From NCBI RefSeq assembly GCF_028807635.1, contig NZ_JARBAX010000001.1, positions 1,935,001-1,999,000 of the forward strand: a stretch of DNA of 64,000 bases, written 5' to 3'. A program made the translations under genes and the position numbers. Below are positions 8,532 to 16,967 of this stretch, in pieces. The notes beneath the pieces were generated by a model, which worked only from the letters and a program-made list of their open reading frames with translations, made no database searches and had not been told where the DNA came from. The stretch is from Streptomyces spiramyceticus. GTDB taxonomy: Bacteria > Actinomycetota > Actinomycetes > Streptomycetales > Streptomycetaceae. How positions within the stretch are numbered: position 1 is the first letter of the stretch; each line of letters begins with the position of its first letter.

Positions 8532-8888
8532 ATGCGTCAGATCCCCGTCGACACTTCCGCCGCCATGGTGATGGTGGCTCAGCCTCCGCAGGTCAAGGTG
8601 AAGGACCGCCGTACCGGTGAGCTCGCTATAGACGCCGAGACCGGTGCCCAGTTGATGACCGTGGATGTGCTGTTCGCCTCCAACGGTGAAGCCGAAGTGC
8701 TGACCGTCACGGTTCCCCAGCCGGGCATCACCGGTGAGCTGGTCATGGGTACCCCGGTCGCTCTGACTGGCCTGACCGCCCGGCCGTGGGAAAACGAGTT
8801 CGGCGGCCAGAAGCGGCACGGGATCAGCTTCCGCGCTGTCGCGGTGACGTCGCTGGCTGAGGGTGCTTCGAAGCAGAAGGCTGCCTGA
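8532..8888 (+). CDS. conserved AICE small protein, 118 aa
   Basis: It begins MRQIPVDTSAAMVMVAQPPQ and contains KDRRTGELAIDAETGAQL and a C-terminal GISFRAVAV strand. The all-beta look and the RTG(E)..D..TG..L pattern resemble small single-strand-binding-like or plasmid accessory proteins that occur between korSA and traSA in this element class. AGGAG lies 8 bases before the ATG. Its TGA overlaps the traSA ATG, so the two are translationally coupled. Exact role unknown. Confidence 0.75.
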   Translation: MRQIPVDTSAAMVMVAQPPQVKVKDRRTGELAIDAETGAQLMTVDVLFASNGEAEVLTVTVPQPGITGELVMGTPVALTGLTARPWENEFGGQKRHGISFRAVAVTSLAEGASKQKAA

Positions 8889-10246
8889 TGATGTCGTGGC
8901 TGACCGCGTTACTGCTGCTGGTCGTCGTCGCTGCGGGCCTCCTGCGGTGGCAGCGCCCGGCCTGGTACTGGCTGACCTTCGGGGTCACCCTCGCCGCGCT
9001 GCGGGTCCTGGTCCGCTACGCCTCGGTCATGGACGCCTGCGGGCTGACCGTCCCGCCCTCCCGCTGGCGTCTCCACCTGGCCCGGGCGGCCCGCCGCCCG
9101 GCACCGGAGAGTCGTCCGCCGCAGATCCTGCGGCTGCGCCCAACCCGCACCGGCCTGGTCCTGCGGCTCAAGCTCCGCCCCGGCCAGGACGCGTTCGATG
9201 TGGCTGCGGCCACGGACCGGCTACGCCACTCGTTCGCCATGTACGGCGTCACCTCGCGCGAACTGCGCTCCGGGGTAGTCGAGTTGCGGATGACCGGCTA
9301 CGACGTCCTCAAGCGGGTGCAGATGCCCGCCAAGGTCGACCGCTCACCGACGCGGGTCCCGGTGGCGTTGCGTGAGGACGGTGGCGTGCACTACCGCGAC
9401 TACCGGCAGATGCCGCACGCCCTGACCCTGGGCGCCACCAAGTCCGGCAAGTCGGTGTACCAACGCAACCTGGTCGCCGAACTCGCCCCGCAGGACGTCG
9501 CTCTGGTCGGCATCGACTGCAAGCAGGGTGTGGAGCTGTTCCCGCTGGCCCGCCGCTTCTCCGCGCTCGCCGACAACCCCGACACCGCCGCCGAACTCCT
9601 CGACGCCCTGGTGTCCCACATGGAAGGGGTCTACCAGCTCATCCGCGCCGAGCAGCGCATCACCGCCGACGTGCCCGATGCGGAGATCGCCGCCGACATC
9701 TGGGACCTGCCCGACCACCTGCGCCCGACCCCCATCGTCCTGCTCGTTGACGAGGTCGCGGAACTGGCGCTGTTTGCCTCCAAGGAGGAGGAGAAGCGCA
9801 GGGACCGGATCATCACCGCCCTGGTCCGCCTCGCTCAGCTCGGACGGGCCGCCGGGATCTACCTGGAGATCTGCGGACAGCGCTTCGGCTCCGAACTCGG
9901 CAAGGGCATCACCATGCTCCGCGCCCAGCTCACCGGCCGCACCGCCCACCGCGTCAACGACGAATCGTCCGCCAACATGGCCTTCGGCGACATCGCCCCC
10001 GACGCCGTACTCGCCGCAATCCAGATCCCCACCGACACACCCGGCCTCGCCGTCACCGGGGACTCCACCGGCGGATGGGCCCGCATCCGCTCACCGCACA
10101 CCACGCTGCGCCAGGCCGTCAACGCCTGCAACCGGCACGCCGACCGCACCCCGGACGTGCCCGAACTCGCCGTCTTCCGGCCCGTGCTGCCGCACCTTGC
10201 CCCAGTCCCCGCCCCGTCTGTCGAAACGGCCCCGGCCGCGGCCTGA
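8888..10246 (+). CDS. traSA: FtsK/SpoIIIE-type DNA translocase, conjugal transfer protein TraSA
   Basis: A 452-aa protein. Two N-terminal hydrophobic segments (residues about 3-20 and 25-45) anchor it. The motor domain follows with Walker A GATKSGKSVYQRNL near residue 180 and Walker B PIVLLVDEVAELAL near 285. It matches TraB/TraSA proteins that move double-stranded DNA between mycelia as a hexameric ring, the single essential transfer protein of pSAM2-type elements. It overlaps the preceding gene by one base. The C-terminus after residue 400 would hold the DNA-recognition helix for clt sites. Confidence 0.9.
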   Translation: MMSWLTALLLLVVVAAGLLRWQRPAWYWLTFGVTLAALRVLVRYASVMDACGLTVPPSRWRLHLARAARRPAPESRPPQILRLRPTRTGLVLRLKLRPGQDAFDVAAATDRLRHSFAMYGVTSRELRSGVVELRMTGYDVLKRVQMPAKVDRSPTRVPVALREDGGVHYRDYRQMPHALTLGATKSGKSVYQRNLVAELAPQDVALVGIDCKQGVELFPLARRFSALADNPDTAAELLDALVSHMEGVYQLIRAEQRITADVPDAEIAADIWDLPDHLRPTPIVLLVDEVAELALFASKEEEKRRDRIITALVRLAQLGRAAGIYLEICGQRFGSELGKGITMLRAQLTGRTAHRVNDESSANMAFGDIAPDAVLAAIQIPTDTPGLAVTGDSTGGWARIRSPHTTLRQAVNACNRHADRTPDVPELAVFRPVLPHLAPVPAPSVETAPAAA

Positions 10247-10331
10247 TCTCTCCTCGCTCGACCGGTCGGCGTGACCGCATCACGCCAGGTCCCTACCCGA
10301 TCCATGCCGCAACCCGGAAGGAGCACCACCC

Positions 10332-10517
10332 ATGACCGCACGCAAGACCACCGCCGCCCGCAAGCGTCCCGCGAAGAAGTGCCCGGACTGCAAGGGCACG
10401 GGCGAGATCACCGAGACCGTCCGCGTCGGCTCCGCCCGCAAGTACCGCGAGACGACCGATCAGCAGTCCGCGTTGTGCCTGGCCTGCTTCGGCACCGGCC
10501 ACGCCGCCACGAACTGA
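10332..10517 (+). CDS. small zinc-ribbon protein, 61 aa
   Basis: A basic N-terminus (MTARKTTAARKRPAKK) precedes CPDCKGTGEITETV and a second CLACFGTGH pair: two CxxCxGTG knuckles as in DnaJ-type zinc ribbons. GGAAGGAG lies 8 bases before the ATG. A similar protein is encoded just before repSA (12019), so the element has two related zinc proteins. Partner and role unknown. Confidence 0.8.
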   Translation: MTARKTTAARKRPAKKCPDCKGTGEITETVRVGSARKYRETTDQQSALCLACFGTGHAATN

Positions 10518-10595
10518 TCACAGCGCTGGGACGGGCGGTCGGACCTACGTGCCCCGCTCGTCCCGGCTCCCAATCCCGACAAGGAGGTGAAGACC

Positions 10596-11228
10596 ATGAC
10601 CCGCACGATCCGCCCTGACGCTGTCCTCGTACAGGCCGTGATTGCCGGGGCTCTGTCCTTCGCCCACCTGCATGACCTTGCCGCCGCTGCCGGACAGACC
10701 GGTTGGAAGGCATGGGCTTACCCGATCTCGGTGGACCTGCTCTTGGTCGCGGCCTGGCGACGCCTTCGGGGTGGCGGTCGGTCCCGTCTGGCGTGGTGCT
10801 GGTTCCTCATCGCCCTGGTCGCCTCGCTCGGTGCGAACGTCGCTACCGCTGGGTTCCTCGACCTGGCCAACCCTCCGGCCTGGCTGCGCTTCAGCGTTGC
10901 CGGATGGCCCGCGCTCGCCTTCCTCGGCGGCACCCTCCTGGCCCACACACCCACTCCGGTCACGGTCCCGCCGGCGGATCCGCCCCCGGCCGATGACCTG
11001 GACCCCGAGCTGCTCGAACGCGACGAAACCCTGGCCCCCGAAGCTGCCCCGGCACTGCCCGCACCGCCCGCCGTCACTGCCGTTCCGCCCGCCTTGGTGG
11101 AGCACGCCCGCAAGGTCGCTGACGACCACCGTGCGCGTACCGGCTCTGTGATCGACGCCGACACCCTGCGCGCCCGGCTCGGTGTCCCTGCCCCGATGGC
11201 CGATGCCATCGCTGCCCAACTCGCCTGA
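10596..11228 (+). CDS. Spd-type membrane protein, DUF2637-like (SpdB2-like)
   Basis: A 210-aa protein with four N-terminal hydrophobic helices (LVQAVIAGALSFAHLHDLAA; AWAYPISVDLLLVAAW; WCWFLIALVASLGANVATAG; WPALAFLGGTLLAH). A Pro/Ala/Glu-rich linker then leads to a C-terminal helix-turn-helix-like tail (ARKVADDHRARTGSVIDADT). This is the layout of DUF2637/SpdB proteins that aid intramycelial plasmid spread. Start is the ATG at 10596, 8 bases after AAGGAGG; the GTG inside that ribosome site is rejected. Confidence 0.85.
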   Translation: MTRTIRPDAVLVQAVIAGALSFAHLHDLAAAAGQTGWKAWAYPISVDLLLVAAWRRLRGGGRSRLAWCWFLIALVASLGANVATAGFLDLANPPAWLRFSVAGWPALAFLGGTLLAHTPTPVTVPPADPPPADDLDPELLERDETLAPEAAPALPAPPAVTAVPPALVEHARKVADDHRARTGSVIDADTLRARLGVPAPMADAIAAQLA

Positions 11229-11247
11229 GAGACAAGGAGATCGGATC

Positions 11248-11439
11248 ATGCCTGCCCGCGATTTCTTCCACTCCGTGATGCGGATCGGACCAGTGCAGAT
11301 CGGCACCCACCGCGACCGCCACGGCCGCACCAAACACGCCGCCGTATGCACTGCCGACCGTTGCGGGTGGTCCTCGGACTTCTCCAGCCAGTCCGCCGCC
11401 CAGCTCGCCGCCCGCACCCACCGCTGCCAGGTCCGCTGA
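11248..11439 (+). CDS. mobile element transfer protein, SpdA-like, 63 aa
   Basis: MPARDFFHSVMRIGPVQIGT is followed by HRDRHGRTKHAAVCTADRCGW and ends AARTHRCQVR. Three Cys and several His may bind zinc. The sequence type is a recurrent small protein of Streptomyces AICEs usually labelled mobile element transfer protein. AAGGAG precedes the ATG, and its TGA overlaps the next ATG. Confidence 0.82.
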   Translation: MPARDFFHSVMRIGPVQIGTHRDRHGRTKHAAVCTADRCGWSSDFSSQSAAQLAARTHRCQVR

Positions 11440-11594
11440 TGGACGTCCCGCTCTGGATCGCCCTGATCGCCGTCGGCTGGCTCGGCATCAAGCTCATCCG
11501 CCCGCCCGCATGGCTCGTGATCGTGCTCCTGCTCGGCGGCTACCTCCTCGCCGACAGCCTGCTCGCACCCGCCATCGACACCGCCATCAAGTAA
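11439..11594 (+). CDS. small membrane protein, 51 aa (Spd cluster)
   Basis: MDVPLWIALIAVGWLGIKLI and WLVIVLLLGGYLLADSLLA are two hydrophobic helices. The gene overlaps the previous stop by one base (TGATG), so it is coupled to the transfer protein. It is probably part of the Spd membrane complex that spreads the element between hyphal compartments; this rests on context only. Confidence 0.75.
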   Translation: MDVPLWIALIAVGWLGIKLIRPPAWLVIVLLLGGYLLADSLLAPAIDTAIK

Positions 11595-11617
11595 CCCGCC
11601 GCAGGAAGGAAGATCCC

Positions 11618-11926
11618 GTGTTCAAGCCCAAGTACCCAACGCCTGACACCTACACCATCACCAGCCTGCCCGCCGCCACGACCTCGGCCCTGGTGCAGCA
11701 GCACTCGGCTCCCGCTCCGGCTCCCCAGGCCGCTCGTCAGGCCCCGGCGGTGCAGCTCACCCCCGGCGCGCTGGTCGCTCTCGTCGGTGGTGGCGTCGCA
11801 GCGGTGCTCGTGGTCGGCGCGGTGCTGGTCTCCATGCTCCTTGCGGTCGCCGTCACCGCTGTCTCCGTCGGGGTGTGCGCCGTCGTCCTGCGCTTGCTCC
11901 TGAACTCCAGCAACCTGCACCGCTGA
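11618..11926 (+). CDS. SpdB3-like membrane protein, 102 aa
   Basis: A hydrophilic N-terminus (MFKPKYPTPDTYTITSLPAA) and Ala/Pro linker precede two hydrophobic helices (LVALVGGGVAAVLVVGAVLV, then LLAVAVTAVSVGVCAVVLRL). The start is the GTG at 11618, with GGAAGGAAG upstream. Size and layout fit the small Spd proteins downstream of tra genes in pSAM2-like elements. Confidence 0.8.
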   Translation: MFKPKYPTPDTYTITSLPAATTSALVQQHSAPAPAPQAARQAPAVQLTPGALVALVGGGVAAVLVVGAVLVSMLLAVAVTAVSVGVCAVVLRLLLNSSNLHR

Positions 11927-12018
11927 CCGGCCCCCGGGGCGGCCTCTACCGCCAAGTTTCGTCCGCCCCGGGAGCCGTGCCCCTGCCCGAACCACTGATC
12001 CGGAAGGAACAACCCATC

Positions 12019-12207
12019 ATGGCCCACCGCCCGACCACCACGGCCCGCATCTGCTCGGACTGCGACGGCTTCGCCTCCGCCGCGATCACCCTCGGCGGTC
12101 GCGACCGCACCGGCCACCGGCGCACGATCACCGCGCACTGCCCGGCTTGCCACGGCACCGGCACCCGGCCCGCCCGCACCGCCGCGACGGCCGGGAGCCG
12201 CGCATGA
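12019..12207 (+). CDS. small zinc-ribbon protein before repSA, 62 aa
   Basis: CSDCDGFASAAITLGGRDRT and a second CPACHGTGTRP pair form a two-knuckle zinc ribbon related to the 10332 protein. GGAAGGA lies 9 bases before the ATG. It overlaps repSA by 4 bases (ATGA), so the two are co-translated; a role in replication or its control is plausible but unproven. Confidence 0.8.
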   Translation: MAHRPTTTARICSDCDGFASAAITLGGRDRTGHRRTITAHCPACHGTGTRPARTAATAGSRA

Positions 12208-13583
12208 CCGAGACCCTCACGGGTCTGGACCCGACCACCCTGGGGGACCTCCTCCGGGTGGCCGGGTCTCCGGACTTCCACCGCTGGCAAGACCAGATCC
12301 GCCGCACCGGCGGCTGCGCCAACCCCATCCACCTCACCGGCTGGACCCTCGCCAAGGACAAGACCACCGGCGAGACCCTCCACCACTACACCACCGAGCA
12401 TGAGCCCGGCGGACGGCTCCGGGTCGCCTGCGGCAATCGGCGCGCTTCACGCTGCCCGGCCTGCGCCTGGACCTACGCCGGAGACACCTACCACCTGATC
12501 CGCGCCGGACTCGCCGGAGACGACGCCAAGGACATTCCCGCGACCGTGCGCGAACACCCTCGGGTCTTCGCCACCCTCACCGCCCCGTCCTTCGGCCCCG
12601 TCCACAACCGGCCTTCCTCCGGCCGCTGCCGCTGCGGCACCACCCACCCAGACGGTGACCCCGTCCTCGGCACGGCGCTCGACCCGGCGACGTACGACTA
12701 CGCGGGTGCGGTGCTGTTCAACAACCACGCCGGGGAACTGTGGCAGCGCTTCGCCAACCGGCTCCGCCGAGAGATCGCTGCCCGTGCCGGAATCTCACAG
12801 CGCGAACTCGGCGACACGGCGCGCGTCTCGTACGGCAAGGTCGCAGAGTTCCAAAAGCGCGGAGCGATCCACTTCCATGCCGTGATCCGTCTCGACGGAC
12901 CCGATGGACCCGAGAGCGCGCCGCCCTCGTGGGCCTCCGTGACCCTGCTGAGTGACGCGATACGCGCTGCCGCCGCGCACTCGTACACGACGGTGACCGT
13001 GCCCGCCGCCGACGGGCAGCCGTGCCGGCCGTTTCGCTGGGGCACCCAGCTCGACGTTCGGCCCATCCGCGCCTTCGACGACGGAGCCGACATCACCGAG
13101 CAGGCCGTTGCCTCCTACGTCGCCAAGTACGCCACCAAAGCAGCCGAGACGACCGGCACCCTGGACCGCCGTATCGGGGAGCTGGCGGAACTGGACCGCC
13201 ACGACATACCCGAACACGCCCAACGGCTCATCCGGGCCTGCTGGGACCTGGACCCCCTCTACCCCGAACGACGGCTCTGGGCCTGGGCTCACATGCTCGG
13301 CTTTCGCGGCCACTTCTCGTCCAAGTCCCGCCGCTACTCCACCACCCTTGGTGCCCTGCGCCAGATCCGCGCCGACTACCGCGCCGCCCAAGAACGCGAA
13401 GCACTCGGACTCGACGACCGCGAGCCGGACACCGTGCTCGTCCTCGCCGACTGGCAATACGCCGGACACGGCCACACCCCCGGCGAATCCGCCCTCGCCG
13501 CCACCATCGCCCGAGACCTACAGCTCAACCGCGAAACCGTCCGCGAAGCACTCGCAGACCTCGACCACGCCGGGGAGTGGTGA
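12204..13583 (+). CDS. repSA: rolling-circle replication initiator, RepSA-like
   Basis: A 459-aa initiator. Rep motifs are visible in order: FATLTAPSFGPVHNR (motif 1, near residue 120), the HUH metal-binding HFHAVIRLD in GAIHFHAVIRLD (motif 2, near 225), and the catalytic tyrosine in VASYVAKYATKAAE (motif 3, near 310). N-terminal CGNRRASRCPAC is a zinc-like cluster typical of this family. It nicks the double-strand origin and allows the excised circle to replicate before transfer. Start: ATG at 12204 overlapping the zinc-ribbon gene. Confidence 0.9.
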   Translation: MTETLTGLDPTTLGDLLRVAGSPDFHRWQDQIRRTGGCANPIHLTGWTLAKDKTTGETLHHYTTEHEPGGRLRVACGNRRASRCPACAWTYAGDTYHLIRAGLAGDDAKDIPATVREHPRVFATLTAPSFGPVHNRPSSGRCRCGTTHPDGDPVLGTALDPATYDYAGAVLFNNHAGELWQRFANRLRREIAARAGISQRELGDTARVSYGKVAEFQKRGAIHFHAVIRLDGPDGPESAPPSWASVTLLSDAIRAAAAHSYTTVTVPAADGQPCRPFRWGTQLDVRPIRAFDDGADITEQAVASYVAKYATKAAETTGTLDRRIGELAELDRHDIPEHAQRLIRACWDLDPLYPERRLWAWAHMLGFRGHFSSKSRRYSTTLGALRQIRADYRAAQEREALGLDDREPDTVLVLADWQYAGHGHTPGESALAATIARDLQLNRETVREALADLDHAGEW

Positions 13584-13585
13584 CC

Positions 13586-13789
13586 ATGGCCCGGTTCCTG
13601 CCCGACCGCTACCTGACCCCGGTCGACCTCGCCGACCTCCTCGGAGTTCCGCTCGAAACCGTCTACCAGTGGCGGCGCAAGCGCATCGGCCCCCGCGGTT
13701 TCCGGGTTGGCCGACACCTTCGCTACGACCCGGAGGACGTACGCGTCTGGGTCGACTCGCTGCTCGACACAGGGCAGGAGGCTGCCTGA
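13586..13789 (+). CDS. xis: excisionase, MerR-like helix-turn-helix
   Basis: The 67-aa protein reads YLTPVDLADLLGVPLETVYQ then WRRKRIGPRGFRVGRHLRY, the winged HTH of Xis/HTH_17 proteins. It bends att DNA and directs Int toward excision. It is separated from repSA by 2 bases and its TGA overlaps the int ATG, so rep, xis and int are one operon as in pSAM2. Confidence 0.9.
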   Translation: MARFLPDRYLTPVDLADLLGVPLETVYQWRRKRIGPRGFRVGRHLRYDPEDVRVWVDSLLDTGQEAA

Positions 13790-15042
13790 TGGCCGGGCAT
13801 GTGCAAGACCGCTGGTACAAGACCGAGACCACCGCCGACGGCAGGACTGTCCGGGTCAAGAGCGACCGTTACGGCATAGGACTGCGCTACCGCGCCCGGT
13901 ACGTCGGCCCCGACGGGACGGAGCAGTCCAAGAGCTACCCGGACCGTCAGAAGGGGCTCGCTGAGAAGTGGCTGACGCGGGTCAAGGCCGACATGGACGC
14001 GGGCCACTTCATCGACCCGAAGGCCGGGCAGATCACGTTCCGCGAGTACGCCGCGAAGTGGCTGGGCGGCCTGACGACAGACCTGGGCAGTCAGGAAGTC
14101 GTGACCAGACGTATCCGGCTCCACGCAGTTCCCTACCTGGGTACGCGCCCCATGGGTTCGTTCAAGCCCGAGCACATGCGCACCTGGTTGAACACGCTCA
14201 AGTCGGCGTTGCCGAACGCGACGTACCGCCGCGCCATCTACGACTCGGTGTCGTCACTGTTCAACGCTGCGGTGGATGACGGCGTGATCAGGTCGAACCC
14301 CTGTCACGCTCAGTCGGTCAAGGCTCCGGAACCTGAGCCCCGGTTGATTCGGCCTTGGACCGCAAAGCGTGTGCTCGCTGTTCGCGCGGGGCTGCCTGAC
14401 CGGTACGCAGCCACCGTGGACGCGGGTGGCGGCTGCGGACTCCGTCAGGGGGAGGTGTTCGGCCTCGCTGAGGAGAACATCGACTTCGCCACGGGGTGGG
14501 TGCACGTCCGCCAGCAGATCAAGCGCGTCGGCGGCACGCTGGTCTTCGCCCCGCCCAAGAGGGGCAAGCTCCGGGATGCCCCACTCAGTCCGGTAGTGGC
14601 GGTGGGACTGCGTGAGCATATGCACCAGTTCCCGCCCGTCGAGGTCACGTTGCCGTGGAAGACGCCGGACGGGCCGCTGGTGACACTCAAGCTCGTCTTC
14701 ACCAGCGGTGTGGGCAAGGCCATCTGGCGCAGCTACTTCGATGACTACGTGTGGAAGCCTGCCCTGGCCCTCGCTGGCGTCATCCCTCCCAAGGAACCCG
14801 GCAAGCGCTACGCCGCTGCGCCGGACGACGGCATGCACGCGCTGCGCCACTTCTACGCCTCGGTGCTCCTGGACGCGGGAGAGAACATCAAGGCGTTGAG
14901 CGTCTACCTTGGACACTCGGACCCCGGATTCACGCTGCGGATCTACACGCACTTGATGCCGAGCAGCGAGGAGCGGACACGCGCGGCCGTGTCGACGGTG
15001 TTCCAGCGGATTCACCCAACGGCACTCACCGCAGCGGCCTGA
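13789..15042 (+). CDS. int: tyrosine-type site-specific integrase
   Basis: A 417-aa recombinase. It has an N-terminal arm-binding region, a SAM-like core-binding domain (ITFREYAAKWLGGLTTDLGS to about residue 180), then the catalytic domain with Arg in GGGCGLRQGEVFGL, H-x-x-R in MHALRHFYAS, a second His in SVYLGHSDP and the nucleophilic Tyr in LRIYTHLMP. All catalytic residues are present. It lies 93 bp from the right 20-bp core repeat. Unlike most pSAM2 relatives, its inferred target is the leader of ettA, not a tRNA gene. Confidence 0.93.
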   Translation: MAGHVQDRWYKTETTADGRTVRVKSDRYGIGLRYRARYVGPDGTEQSKSYPDRQKGLAEKWLTRVKADMDAGHFIDPKAGQITFREYAAKWLGGLTTDLGSQEVVTRRIRLHAVPYLGTRPMGSFKPEHMRTWLNTLKSALPNATYRRAIYDSVSSLFNAAVDDGVIRSNPCHAQSVKAPEPEPRLIRPWTAKRVLAVRAGLPDRYAATVDAGGGCGLRQGEVFGLAEENIDFATGWVHVRQQIKRVGGTLVFAPPKRGKLRDAPLSPVVAVGLREHMHQFPPVEVTLPWKTPDGPLVTLKLVFTSGVGKAIWRSYFDDYVWKPALALAGVIPPKEPGKRYAAAPDDGMHALRHFYASVLLDAGENIKALSVYLGHSDPGFTLRIYTHLMPSSEERTRAAVSTVFQRIHPTALTAAA

Positions 15043-15077
15043 CGGCCCACAGGCGGCCCACGGCCCGCTTACGGCCC
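15042..15077. repeat. right arm boxes (ACGGCCC) after int
   Basis: Boxes ACGGCCC, CGGCCC, ACGGCCC and ACGGCCC occur within 36 bases, the first overlapping the int stop. The same box occurs paired in the left arm at 2043-2060 and at 3008-3026. Likely arm-type Int sites. Confidence 0.5.
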
Positions 15078-15134
15078 TTGATTGGCGGTTCCTCCGCTGG
15101 TCAGGGGCCCTTTGCGTTGCTGGACTCGCCAAAA

Positions 15135-15178
15135 ACACCCCATCTTGCCTGACGTCCACCCCGCGATGGAAACGGGTA
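15135..15178. other. putative attR of the AICE
   Basis: Right copy of the 44-bp imperfect repeat, with the first 20 bases identical to 1906-1925. Chromosomal genes resume beyond it; 15179-15275 contains only a short GC hairpin (GGCCCCGGTGCGCC...GGCGCATCGGGGCC), probably the terminator of the next, leftward gene. Confidence 0.7.
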
Positions 15179-15275
15179 TGCCAACGGCCCCGGTGCGCCA
15201 AGGCGCATCGGGGCCACTGTCACCGCTCGGTCACAGAGCGCTGCCGTACTGCACCTGTCCCTGGTCGTCCTGTCC

Positions 15276-16727
15276 CTACTCGTCGGCCGAAGGTGTCTTC
15301 TTCTTGCGGAGCAGGAAGACCGCGGCGCAGCCGGCCACGACGAACGCGATCGCCACGCCCGCGATCATCGGTGTCGCGTCGGAACTCCCGGTCTCGGCGA
15401 GGTCCAGGCCTTCGTCGACGGGGATGTCACCGGCCGTGGCCGGGCTGGGGCGGTTCTGGGGCTGCCCCATGGTGCCGGTGGTCGCGGCGCCGGAGGTCTT
15501 GCAGTCGAGGACGCCCTTGAAATTCTTGCTGAAGCCGCCCGGGCTCTTGATCGTGAAGTCGTACGCCTGGTCCTCCTGGACCGGGATGGTCACGGTGCGC
15601 GACTGACCGGCTTCGATGGTGTGCTTGAAGCTCATGAGCTCGAAGCTGAACGGCTCGTCGCCCTTGTTGCTCGCGGTGATGTCCACGCCGCCCTTGGCGC
15701 AGTTCTTCTTGGCGGAGAGTGCCGGGACGGCGCCCTTCTTGGCCCAGGTGGCCGTGGCACCGGCCGAGACGGTGGACTCGCTGGAGCCGGCCAGGATCTG
15801 CGTCTGGCTCTGCGTGACGCCCGAGAAGGCGCGGCCGACCGGCACCGATGTGGTGGCCTGCACGGTCAGCGAGGACGAGCCGTCGGCGGCGTCGGCGGGG
15901 ACGTCGAAGTACAGCTCGCTGCCGTTGACGGCGGTGGTGACGGGCTTGCCGTCCTTGCCGACGATCTTGACACCGTCGGCGCTGCCGGAGGTGATGGCGG
16001 GCGGGGCCACGGTGACGCGATCCGCGTTGGTACGGACGGTGACCGGGCCGAGCTTCTTTCCTGCCTTGCCGGAGACCGCGTTCGGCTCCAGCGTCAGGGA
16101 CGCGGCGGGCTCGGCGGCCCCGCGCGCGTTCTTCTCCAGGAAGTCGGCGAGCTTCTCGGCCTTGGGGTCGACCGCGTCGACCTTGACGTGGTCGGAGTAC
16201 CGCCAGATCGCGACCTGGGTCCCCGCCGCGGCCGTCTGCTCGGTGAGCGAGTCGACCCCGGCCCGCGCGGCCAGCGCGCTCAGGTCGTCCACCTGGGGGT
16301 ACGAGTGCTCCAGGATCCAGCGGATCTTGCCGGCGTCCCGGTTGCCGGCGAGCGAGGTCTGGTCCCAGGAGGTCTCCAGGTACTTCGCCTGCGCCTGCGT
16401 CGGGCGGTGGATGTCGATGCAGTACGTCTTGAGCGTGCCCCCACCGTCGACGGTCATCTCGAACAGGCCGGCGGAGATCTGCTGGTCACCGCCGTCCGCG
16501 TGGATGACGGCCCCGTCGTAGGTGGTCAGCCCGTCGAGCGTGGCTGCCGCCCCGCCCTGGTGCTGCGGTGCCTCTTCCGCTGCGGCGGGACCCGCAGCGG
16601 CTATCGCACCGGCCGCGACGAGGCCCGAAGCCACGACCGCGGCGGCGAGACGGGTGGAGCCCCGTCGCCGTACAGGGCGCCCAGAAGACGCAGAGCGCGC
16701 AGAAAATGCCGAGAGCGCAGAAAACAC
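15276..16727 (-). CDS. LAETG-anchored surface protein with thioester (TQXA) domain
   Basis: A 483-aa secreted protein. A long Arg-rich signal peptide (hydrophobic core LAAAVVASGLVAAGAIAAAG) precedes a thioester domain with the Cys in TYCIDIHRPTQ and the Gln in GTQVAIWRYSD, the pair that forms an internal Cys-Gln thioester for covalent adhesion. A beta-rich stalk and a Thr/Pro-rich region lead to the sortase signal LAETG, a hydrophobic helix and the KKK tail. The LAXTG motif is that of Streptomyces class E sortases. Start: GTG at 16727 with AAGGGG 7 bases upstream. A 27-bp palindrome lies 140 bases upstream. Confidence 0.88.
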   Translation of the reverse strand: MFSALSAFSARSASSGRPVRRRGSTRLAAAVVASGLVAAGAIAAAGPAAAEEAPQHQGGAAATLDGLTTYDGAVIHADGGDQQISAGLFEMTVDGGGTLKTYCIDIHRPTQAQAKYLETSWDQTSLAGNRDAGKIRWILEHSYPQVDDLSALAARAGVDSLTEQTAAAGTQVAIWRYSDHVKVDAVDPKAEKLADFLEKNARGAAEPAASLTLEPNAVSGKAGKKLGPVTVRTNADRVTVAPPAITSGSADGVKIVGKDGKPVTTAVNGSELYFDVPADAADGSSSLTVQATTSVPVGRAFSGVTQSQTQILAGSSESTVSAGATATWAKKGAVPALSAKKNCAKGGVDITASNKGDEPFSFELMSFKHTIEAGQSRTVTIPVQEDQAYDFTIKSPGGFSKNFKGVLDCKTSGAATTGTMGQPQNRPSPATAGDIPVDEGLDLAETGSSDATPMIAGVAIAFVVAGCAAVFLLRKKKTPSADE

Positions 16728-16866
16728 AGAATTCCCCTTCGGGCGAGGCTCCTTCGCATGGGTGATGCGAGCGTGGGGGAGCGCCTCGCCGGCAGACTCA
16801 AGTGCCCCGTGAGTATCCGGGAATCCTAGGGACGCGTGGGACGAGAGCCGACTGTCATGCCGTCAC

Positions 16867-16893
16867 ATAACCATTCCGACTCGGAATTGTTAT
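16867..16893. promoter_or_regulatory. 27-bp palindrome, probable operator
   Basis: ATAACCATTCCGA, a central C, then TCGGAATTGTTAT: 13-bp arms with one mismatch. It lies 140 bp upstream of the surface-protein start, in the 240-bp gap after ssbB. A dimeric regulator site is the simplest reading; the regulator is unknown. Confidence 0.5.
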
Positions 16894-16967
16894 CGCCAAC
16901 AGCCCTCTGAGCTGGGCCTGTCGACAAATCACCGCAGGAATCGGCCGGTCGTAAGGGTCAGGTCGCG

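Larger units (their letters stand above)
1906..15154. mobile_element. pSAM2-type actinomycete integrative and conjugative element (AICE)
   Basis: The full set of pSAM2-family functions is present in pSAM2 order: Nudix (Pif), GntR (KorSA), FtsK/SpoIIIE translocase (TraSA), Spd-like small proteins, RepSA-like initiator, Xis and Int. A 20-bp identical sequence, ACACCCCATCTTGCCTGACG, flanks the set at 1906-1925 and 15135-15154, with int only 93 bp from the right copy, as expected for attL and attR. Outside the repeats, ettA on the left and the surface-protein/ssbB/dyn genes on the right look like ordinary chromosome. About 3 kb of the length is the tandem IS4 pair. The element appears complete for replication, excision and double-stranded DNA transfer. 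Confidence 0.85.
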
